Shown: positions 5,293 to 12,752 of the stretch, piece by piece
Numbering within the stretch: the stretch's first letter is position 1
Layout of the letters: each line of letters opens with the position of its first letter
DNA from: JAOADN01 sp046155885
GTDB lineage: Bacteria; Pseudomonadota; Alphaproteobacteria; Rhodobacterales; Rhodobacteraceae
DNA length: 12,752 nt
Assembly: GCA_046155885.1 (NCBI GenBank)
Contig: JBJXFU010000176.1
Coordinates: 1-12,752, forward strand
Direction: 5' to 3'
Position numbers and translations under genes: made by a program
Notes under the pieces: model-generated
Seen by the model: only the letters and a program-made list of their open reading frames with translations
The model's database searches: none
Told to the model about the DNA's origin: nothing

Positions 5293-7131
5293 CTAACCCC
5301 TCTCCACCACCCTCAACCCCAGTTCCCGCAGCTGCTGCCCCGAAGGCTCGCTCGGCGCGCCCATCAGCAGATCCTCGGCCCGCTGGTTCATCGGGAACAG
5401 GATCACCTGCCTTATGTTCGCCTCGTCGGCCAAGAGCATCACGATCCGGTCGATGCCCGCCGCGCAGCCGCCGTGGGGGGGCGCGCCGTAGCGGAAGGCC
5501 TTCACCAAGCCGCCGAAGCGTTTTTCCACCTCTTCCCGGCCGTAGCCCGCGATCTCGAAGGCGCGGAACATGATCTCGGGGGTGTGGTTGCGGATGCCGC
5601 CGGAGATCAGCTCGTAGCCGTTGCAGGCCAGGTCGTACTGGAAGGCGTGGACCTTCAGGGGATCGCCGTTCAGTGCGTCGAGGCCGCCCTGCGGCATCGA
5701 GAAGGGGTTGTGGCTGAAGTCGATCTTGCCCTCATCGGTCCGCTCGAACATCGGGAAATCGACGATCCAGGCGAAGCGGAAGGTGTTTTCCTCGACCAGC
5801 TTCAGTTCGCGGCCGATCTCGTTCCGCGCCTTAGCAACGATTGAATTTATGTTCTCTGGCTTGCCGCACACAAAGAAGACTGCATCGCCGATGTCGAGGC
5901 CCAAATCTTGCCGAATTGTTTCAAGTGTTTCGAGTTCCAGATATTTGAGCAGCGGGCCACCGGGGACCGGTCCAGTTGTCAGTGGCTGGGCTTCGCTGTC
6001 GGGTCGCTTGTTCACCTCAGTTTCAATAATATTAAGTATCTCTGGTCCGCGCCAAAGGATGCTCGGCATTCCGGGCAAACCTTGTTGCTTCGCCCACAAA
6101 TCCATCAGTTTGCCAAACTTATTGCTTTTGCCGCCACCGGGCGCGGGAATGGCCCTAACTTCTACGCCCTCGGTTTCCAATGGCTTGGCAAAAGGCTCAA
6201 AATTTGACCCCCGGAAATGTTCGCTGACCACCTGCATCCTGATCGGGTTGCGCAGGTCGGGCTTGTCGGTGCCGTACCACAGAAGCGAATCCCGGTACGA
6301 GATCAGCGGCCAGTCCGCGTCCACCCGCCGCCCGCCTCCGAATTCCTCGAACACCCCCTGGATCACCGGCTGCACCGCCGCGAAGACATCCTCCTGCGTG
6401 ACGAAGCTCATCTCCAGGTCCAGCTGGTAGAAGTCCGTCGGCGAGCGGTCCGCGCGCGGGTCCTCATCGCGGAAGCACGGGGCGATCTGGAAATAGCGGT
6501 CGAAGCCCGCCACCATCAGCAATTGCTTGAACTGCTGGGGCGCCTGCGGCAGGGCGTAGAACTTGCCCGGATGCAGCCGCGAGGGCACCAGGAAATCCCG
6601 CGCGCCTTCGGGCGAGGATGCGGTGATGATCGGCGTCTGGAATTCGTTGAAGCCCTGCGCCCACATCCGGTTGCGGATCGACCGCACCACGGCGGAGCGC
6701 AGCATCATGTTGGCATGCAGCCCCTCGCGGCGGAGGTCGAGGAAGCGGTAGGTCAGCCGCGTCTCCTCGGGGTAGTCCACGTCGCCGAAGACCGGCAAGG
6801 GCAGATCGTCGGCCGGCCCCAGCACCTCGGCCGCCGTCGCATAGACCTCGACCGCGCCCGTCGGCAGCTTGGGGTTCACCAGACTCGCATCGCGGGCCTT
6901 CACCCGGCCGTCGATGCGCACGCAGGTTTCGGCCTTCAGCCGTTCGATGGCGGCGAAGGCGGGGCTGTCGCCGTCGGCGATCACCTGGGTGATTCCGTAA
7001 TGGTCGCGCAGGTCCACAAACAGCACGCCGCCGTGGTCGCGCACCCGGTGCACCCAGCCCGACAGCCGCACGGTTTTCCCCGCATCGCCCGCGCGGAGGG
7101 CGTCACAGGTATGGCTGCGATAGGCGTGCAT
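5293..7131 (-). CDS. aspS: Aspartyl-tRNA synthetase (probably non-discriminating)
   Basis: A 612-residue class II aminoacyl-tRNA synthetase that charges tRNA-Asp in the cytoplasm. The anticodon-binding OB domain spans about residues 18-105. The catalytic core follows, with motif 1 around 'GFNEFQTPIITASSPEGARD' (160-179), motif 2 at 'CFRDEDPRADR' (219-229) and motif 3 at 'GIDRIVMLL' (559-567). The bacterial insertion (GAD) domain lies at about 290-435. His33 in 'RVRDHGGVLF' is the residue associated with non-discriminating enzymes that also charge tRNA-Asn for amidation, as expected in Alphaproteobacteria; this specificity is inferred. The start ATG at 7131 has GAGGA 9 bp upstream. The codons for residues about 305-435 are markedly lower in GC than the rest (see separate entry). 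The restriction endonuclease gene follows directly. Confidence 0.96.
   Translation of the reverse strand: MHAYRSHTCDALRAGDAGKTVRLSGWVHRVRDHGGVLFVDLRDHYGITQVIADGDSPAFAAIERLKAETCVRIDGRVKARDASLVNPKLPTGAVEVYATAAEVLGPADDLPLPVFGDVDYPEETRLTYRFLDLRREGLHANMMLRSAVVRSIRNRMWAQGFNEFQTPIITASSPEGARDFLVPSRLHPGKFYALPQAPQQFKQLLMVAGFDRYFQIAPCFRDEDPRADRSPTDFYQLDLEMSFVTQEDVFAAVQPVIQGVFEEFGGGRRVDADWPLISYRDSLLWYGTDKPDLRNPIRMQVVSEHFRGSNFEPFAKPLETEGVEVRAIPAPGGGKSNKFGKLMDLWAKQQGLPGMPSILWRGPEILNIIETEVNKRPDSEAQPLTTGPVPGGPLLKYLELETLETIRQDLGLDIGDAVFFVCGKPENINSIVAKARNEIGRELKLVEENTFRFAWIVDFPMFERTDEGKIDFSHNPFSMPQGGLDALNGDPLKVHAFQYDLACNGYELISGGIRNHTPEIMFRAFEIAGYGREEVEKRFGGLVKAFRYGAPPHGGCAAGIDRIVMLLADEANIRQVILFPMNQRAEDLLMGAPSEPSGQQLRELGLRVVERG
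5830..6215 (-). other. Low-GC mosaic patch within aspS
   Basis: Hand counting gives about 53% GC for 5821-6240, against roughly 60-72% for 60-bp lines just outside. The patch uses codons rare in the rest of the window, for instance ATA, CTT, AAT, ATT, ATT, GAA and ACT in a row around 6020-6039, encoding part of 'EILNIIETEVNK'. The reading frame and the protein are intact. The patch covers residues about 305-435, essentially the GAD insertion domain, so a recombined segment from a lower-GC donor is the simplest reading. Confidence 0.6.
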
Positions 7132-7166
7132 CTTGGCGTTTCCTCGGGCTTCCGGACGGTCGCGCC

Positions 7167-7195
7167 GATGAAGCGTGCGCGACCCGCGAAGTCAA
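7167..7195 (-). promoter_or_regulatory. Candidate promoter for aspS
   Basis: On the leftward strand TTGACT (7195-7190) and TTCATC (7172-7167) are separated by 17 bp, about 36 bp ahead of the aspS start. The -35 element is near-perfect; the -10 element is weak, as is common in GC-rich alphaproteobacterial promoters. Confidence 0.4.
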
Positions 7196-7242
7196 GCAAA
7201 CAAGCATCCGCAGCCTTGTCCGGGCCCTCCGCCCGGGCGGCG

Positions 7243-7324
7243 GACGGCGCGGGGCGGGCGCGGGCGGCATGGGGGCCGGTGGCGGGTTCGCCTGCGGGCC
7301 CGGCCGGCGGCTTTCCGCGCCGTC
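7243..7324. repeat. Long-range inverted repeat upstream of cfa, followed by T-tracts
   Basis: GACGGCGCGG (7243-7252) and CCGCGCCGTC (7315-7324) are perfect 10-bp complements 62 bases apart, and the GC-rich interior can fold further. A T6 run at 7338-7343 follows on the rightward strand. In a transcript entering from the left this could act as a terminator or an attenuator for cfa. Chance is not excluded in such GC-rich DNA. Confidence 0.3.
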
Positions 7325-7493
7325 ACGCCCGCCGACGTTTTTTCGTTGATTTTTGGCGGACTTCGCGGAGATGATGACGCGTGCTAGGGGGTGCCGTTTT
7401 CTGCCGGACGCGCACATTCCCCGCGGCGGGGGCGCATCCGCAGGGGGCGGGCGGGTCCAACAACAGGAGCATGCGACAAGACGGGGGTGAAGC

Positions 7494-8744
7494 ATGTGGA
7501 ACCGGCTGCTTGAACAGCTTCTTTCGCCGCTGATCCGCAGCGGCTCGCTCACGGTGGTTTTCCCCGACGGCGCGACGCGACGCTTCGGCGACGGGACAAG
7601 GCCCGAGGCGACCGTCCGCCTGACCGACCCCGACCTGCCCAAGCGCCTCGCGCTCAACCCCGATCTCGCGGTCGGCGAAGCCTATATGAACGGCACGCTG
7701 ACGGTGGACGGCGACGACCTGCACAGCCTGCTCGGGCTTTTGCTGCGCAACGTCGAGGAAGGCGGAATGGTCTGGTGGCGCCGCCCTCTCGAACTCGCGG
7801 GCTATGCGCTGCGCTGGTTCCAGATGTGGAACCCCGCCGGCAAGTCGAAGGACAACGTCGCGCACCACTACGACCTGTCGTCCGAGCTTTACGAGCTGTT
7901 CCTCGACAAGGACCGGCAGTATTCCTGCGCTTATTTCCGCAATCCCAACGACACGCTGGAACAGGCCCAGGTCCAGAAGAAGGCGCATATCGCCGGCAAG
8001 CTGCTGATCAGGCCGGGGATGCGCGTGCTGGATATCGGCTGCGGCTGGGGGGGCCTGGCCATAACGCTCGCCCGCGACTACGGGGCGCAGGTCCTGGGCG
8101 TCACGCTGTCCGAAGAACAGCACCGCATCGCCAATGAACGCGTCCGCGCCGCCGGCCTGACCGACCGGGTGGAAATCCGCCTGACCGACTACCGCAAGGT
8201 GCAGGGCACGTTCGACCGCATCGTTTCGGTCGGCATGTTCGAACATGTGGGCGTGCCGCACTACGGCGAGTACTTCGGCAAGGTCCGCGATCTGCTGACC
8301 GAAGACGGGGTGGCGCTGATCCACACGATCGGCCGCGCCTCGCCGCCTTCCTACACCTCGGGTTTCATCCGCAAGTACATCTTCCCCGGCGGTTATGTCC
8401 CCGCGATGTCCGAAACCATGTCGGCGGTCGAGAAGCAGGGGCTGTGGCCCGCCGATGTCGAGGTCTGGCGGCTGCACTATGCCGAGACCCTGAGGCACTG
8501 GCACGACCGCTTCATCGACAGCGTCGACCGGGTGCGCGCGATCTACGACGACCGTTTCATCCGCATGTGGCGCTACTACCTTGTCGCGTCGGAAATGTCC
8601 TTCCGCGCCGGGCGGCACTGCGTGTTCCAGTTCCAGCTTGCCCGGAAGGTCGATGCCGTGCCGCTGACCCGCGACTATCTCCATGCGGGGCGCGATACCG
8701 TCGTCGGCATGGACCGGCCGCGCCCGGTCGCGGCGGCGGAATAG
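7494..8744 (+). CDS. cfa: Cyclopropane-fatty-acyl-phospholipid synthase
   Basis: A 416-residue SAM-dependent enzyme that adds a methylene bridge across cis double bonds of membrane phospholipid acyl chains, acting at the inner membrane surface. The N-terminal lipid-binding part is about residues 1-115, with 'LAVGEAYMNGTLTVDGDDL' at 58-76. The SAM-binding motif 'VLDIGCGWGG' is at 178-187. Residues matching the E. coli bicarbonate site are present: Cys145 in 'YSCAYF', Glu250 in 'GMFEHVG', His277 in 'LIHTIG' and Tyr329 in 'LHYAETL'. 'FIRKYIFPGG' at 291-300 is a family signature. The length is slightly above the E. coli protein. The ATG at 7494 has GGGGGTG just upstream. The GT87 gene follows after 58 bp and may be co-transcribed. 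In many bacteria this enzyme is induced by stress or stationary phase; no such control element is identified here. Confidence 0.95.
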   Translation: MWNRLLEQLLSPLIRSGSLTVVFPDGATRRFGDGTRPEATVRLTDPDLPKRLALNPDLAVGEAYMNGTLTVDGDDLHSLLGLLLRNVEEGGMVWWRRPLELAGYALRWFQMWNPAGKSKDNVAHHYDLSSELYELFLDKDRQYSCAYFRNPNDTLEQAQVQKKAHIAGKLLIRPGMRVLDIGCGWGGLAITLARDYGAQVLGVTLSEEQHRIANERVRAAGLTDRVEIRLTDYRKVQGTFDRIVSVGMFEHVGVPHYGEYFGKVRDLLTEDGVALIHTIGRASPPSYTSGFIRKYIFPGGYVPAMSETMSAVEKQGLWPADVEVWRLHYAETLRHWHDRFIDSVDRVRAIYDDRFIRMWRYYLVASEMSFRAGRHCVFQFQLARKVDAVPLTRDYLHAGRDTVVGMDRPRPVAAAE

Positions 8745-8802
8745 CGGATGGGGCCGCGCCGGACCGCGTTCGTCGTGACGGGATGACGGACGGCGCTGCC
8801 GC

Positions 8803-10095
8803 ATGACCGGAAGCCGGTCGCTCCGTACCGCGGGACCCGGCGCGCTGGCGGTCATCCTCGCCGCCCCGCTCTTGTGGCTGTGGCTCGGGCCGGAGGTCGA
8901 TTCGCCGGACCTTTCGGCGCTGTGGATGGCCGGGCGGTTCCTGGCCGACGGGCGGCCCGACCTTGTCTATCCGGCCGATGCCGGCGTCTTCACCATGCTG
9001 CCGCCGCCCGAATGGTTCGCGAAGAACGGCGCCGACGGGCGGACGGGCGAGGTCTTTCCCTTTCTCTACCCGCCGCTCTGGGCCTGGGCCTTCGCGCAGC
9101 TCACCAAGGTCGCCACGCTGCCCGGGGTCATCGCGGTGGCCGGCACGCTGAACGCCACGATGCTGGCGCTCTGCCCGCTTCTTGCCCTGCGCATCGCGCG
9201 GCCCGCTCTCGGCCCCGTCTGGTTCATCGCCTCGGCGCTCGCCGCCTATGCCTTCACCACCGTGGGCGCGGTGGCGATGCTGCAGAACCAGCCGCAGATC
9301 GCGGTGTCCTTCCTGACGCTCCTGGCCATCGAACGATCGGAATCCGGGCGGCCCCGGGCGGCCGGGGCGGCGCTGGCGATGGCCGCCGCCATCAAGCTCT
9401 ACCCGGCGCTGATCGCCGTCATCTGGCTTTTTAGCGGCCGTCGCCGCGAGGCCGCCGTCTTCGCCGTCCTGGGCGCCGCGCTTGCCCTTCTGTCCCTTGC
9501 GGTGGCTGGCTGGCCGCTGCACGCCGAGTTCCTGCGTCTGATCCGTGTCATCGCCGCGACCGGCATGGCCACCAACCTGTCCTACGGTCTCGACGGCCTT
9601 CTGGGGCAGCTTTTCTTCGCTGACAGCGCGGTCTTCGTCCGGTCCCCGGTACGCGACCCCGCGCTCGGGCCGCTGTCGGGCTGGAGCGTGCTGCCAAGGC
9701 CGCTCTGGGCCGGCCTCGGCCTCGGGGCGGCGCAGATCGCCGTCCTCGTCCTGACCGGCCTCCGCCTGGCCCGCGAAGACCACCCGTTCCGCCGCGCCTG
9801 TGTCTGGGCCGCAGCGCTGACCCTTCTGGCCTGGCTCGGCCCGGTCGGCTGGGCCTATTACTACATCGCGCCGCTGGCCTTCCTGCCGCTGGTCTTCGAC
9901 CGTCTCAGGCCCTTCACCGCCGGGACGCTCGTGCTTCTGCTTCTGCTTCTGGTTCCCGTCAGCCCCTGGGTCAGCCAGATCTTCGCCGACGCGGTGCCCG
10001 TCCTCCGCCGTCCGCAGCTTCTGGGCTGCCTCTTCGTGGCCGCGCTGGCCATTGTTTTCCTATACCTCGCCCGGTCAGACGACGCGCCCCGCTAA
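8803..10095 (+). CDS. GT87/DUF2029 family integral membrane glycosyltransferase
   Basis: A 430-residue polytopic membrane protein of the GT-C type, GT87 (DUF2029) family, whose members use polyprenyl-phosphate-linked sugars, often mannose, on the periplasmic side. Roughly ten hydrophobic spans are visible, the first at about residues 12-29. In the first outer loop Asp36, in 'DSPDLSALWMAG', is the likely catalytic acid. Other family features are 'FLYPPLWAW' (88-96), 'LQNQPQ' (161-166) and 'AIKLYPALIAVIWL' (197-210). The acceptor is unknown; an envelope glycolipid or polysaccharide is possible. The ATG at 8803 is chosen with GGACGG about 8 bp upstream. The gene lies 58 bp behind cfa on the same strand, and a hairpin follows its stop. 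The family assignment is fairly secure, the sugar is not. Confidence 0.8.
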   Translation: MTGSRSLRTAGPGALAVILAAPLLWLWLGPEVDSPDLSALWMAGRFLADGRPDLVYPADAGVFTMLPPPEWFAKNGADGRTGEVFPFLYPPLWAWAFAQLTKVATLPGVIAVAGTLNATMLALCPLLALRIARPALGPVWFIASALAAYAFTTVGAVAMLQNQPQIAVSFLTLLAIERSESGRPRAAGAALAMAAAIKLYPALIAVIWLFSGRRREAAVFAVLGAALALLSLAVAGWPLHAEFLRLIRVIAATGMATNLSYGLDGLLGQLFFADSAVFVRSPVRDPALGPLSGWSVLPRPLWAGLGLGAAQIAVLVLTGLRLAREDHPFRRACVWAAALTLLAWLGPVGWAYYYIAPLAFLPLVFDRLRPFTAGTLVLLLLLLVPVSPWVSQIFADAVPVLRRPQLLGCLFVAALAIVFLYLARSDDAPR

Positions 10096-10099
10096 GTCC

Positions 10100-10124
10100 G
10101 GCCCCGGCCCTTGCGCCCGGGGCC
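10100..10124 (+). terminator. Stem-loop after the GT87 gene
   Basis: GGCCCCGG (10100-10107) pairs perfectly with CCGGGGCC (10117-10124) over 8 bp, with a 9-base loop, 5 bp after the stop codon. No T-run follows. It probably marks the end of the cfa-GT87 transcript, and it overlaps the candidate carB promoter. Confidence 0.5.
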
Positions 10125-10138
10125 CGCATGGCTATAAC
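10111..10138 (+). promoter_or_regulatory. Candidate carB promoter overlapping the upstream hairpin
   Basis: TTGCGC (10111-10116) and TATAAC (10133-10138) are 16 bp apart. TATAAC matches the -10 consensus in five of six positions and stands out in GC-rich surroundings. The -35 element falls in the loop of the hairpin at 10100-10124. A transcript would begin near 10145 and give a leader of about 40 bases. Confidence 0.45.
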
Positions 10139-10183
10139 CCCGCCAGTTTGCCGTCGCCGAACCGACGACCCGGGGGACCGATG

Positions 10184-12752
<2,569 letters not shown>

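Larger units (their letters stand above)
7132..7493. other. GC-rich divergent regulatory region aspS/cfa
   Basis: A 362-bp gap between the divergent starts of aspS and cfa. It holds a candidate leftward promoter (7167-7195), a widely spaced perfect 10-bp inverted repeat (7243-7324), T6 and T5 tracts at 7338-7354, and a CCCCG-CGG-CGGGG palindrome near 7417-7429. Small open frames in it look like chance frames. TTGATT at 7346-7351 could be a -35 element for cfa, but no convincing -10 follows. Confidence 0.5.

Noticed and set aside
5850..6220. Possible inserted element or intein inside aspS, because of the low GC
   Set aside because: The protein stays in frame and matches the normal AspRS insertion domain with normal length; there are no intein or transposon motifs.
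6217..7374. Rightward 385-codon open frame opposite aspS
   Set aside because: Antisense shadow of a conserved synthetase; His/Gly/Arg-rich composition and no domain.
7323..8855. Leftward 510-codon open frame opposite cfa
   Set aside because: The opposite strand encodes cyclopropane synthase with all active-site residues intact; this frame has shadow composition.
8557..9783. Leftward 408-codon open frame opposite the GT87 gene
   Set aside because: Its Gly/Arg/Gln-rich, highly charged sequence is antisense to clear membrane helices.

Overview
The window is high-GC DNA whose protein sequences resemble those of Rhodobacterales (Alphaproteobacteria). The gene types fit: methylmalonyl-CoA epimerase paired with a DUF1467 protein, an alphaproteobacterial CarB with an extra segment in its first half, and an AspRS with the His associated with non-discriminating enzymes. 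The assignment rests on recognised protein families and composition, not on a marker gene. Most of the window is ordinary chromosomal backbone, with an insertion-sequence end on the left and a small acquired restriction-modification island in the middle.

Layout from left to right. (1) Positions 1-98 are the 5' end of an IS5-type insertion sequence, with its transposase reading leftwards out of the window. (2) About 390 bp without a convincing gene follow. (3) A leftward pair comes next: mce (epimerase of the ethylmalonyl/methylmalonyl-CoA route) and a small two-span membrane protein (DUF1467). (4) A divergent, stand-alone receiver-domain response regulator converges through a hairpin-rich spacer on a leftward GNAT acetyltransferase. 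(5) A 42-residue single-span membrane protein converges on a DUF1993 gene across a perfect 13-bp stem-loop.

(6) A two-gene type II restriction-modification system is wedged between DUF1993 and aspS. It has a rightward MT-A70 adenine methyltransferase and a leftward BglII/BstYI-like endonuclease whose 3' ends overlap by 28 bp. The endonuclease starts only a few bases after the aspS stop codon, so it probably depends on aspS transcription. (7) aspS itself contains a domain-sized patch of about 53% GC with unusual codons, inside an otherwise roughly 65-70% GC gene. (8) A GC-rich divergent spacer of about 360 bp leads to cfa (cyclopropane fatty acid synthase) and a GT87/DUF2029 membrane glycosyltransferase. 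(9) carB (carbamoyl-phosphate synthase large chain) follows a terminator-like hairpin and runs off the right edge.

The genes do not form one pathway. Housekeeping functions (aspS, carB), central carbon metabolism (mce) and membrane-lipid or envelope functions (cfa, GT87) sit beside accessory DNA. The most noteworthy signals are the MT-A70/BglII-type restriction-modification pair tied to aspS, the mosaic patch in aspS, and a hairpin at the IS end that would bury the transposase ribosome-binding site and start codon. No wholly new system is convincingly visible.
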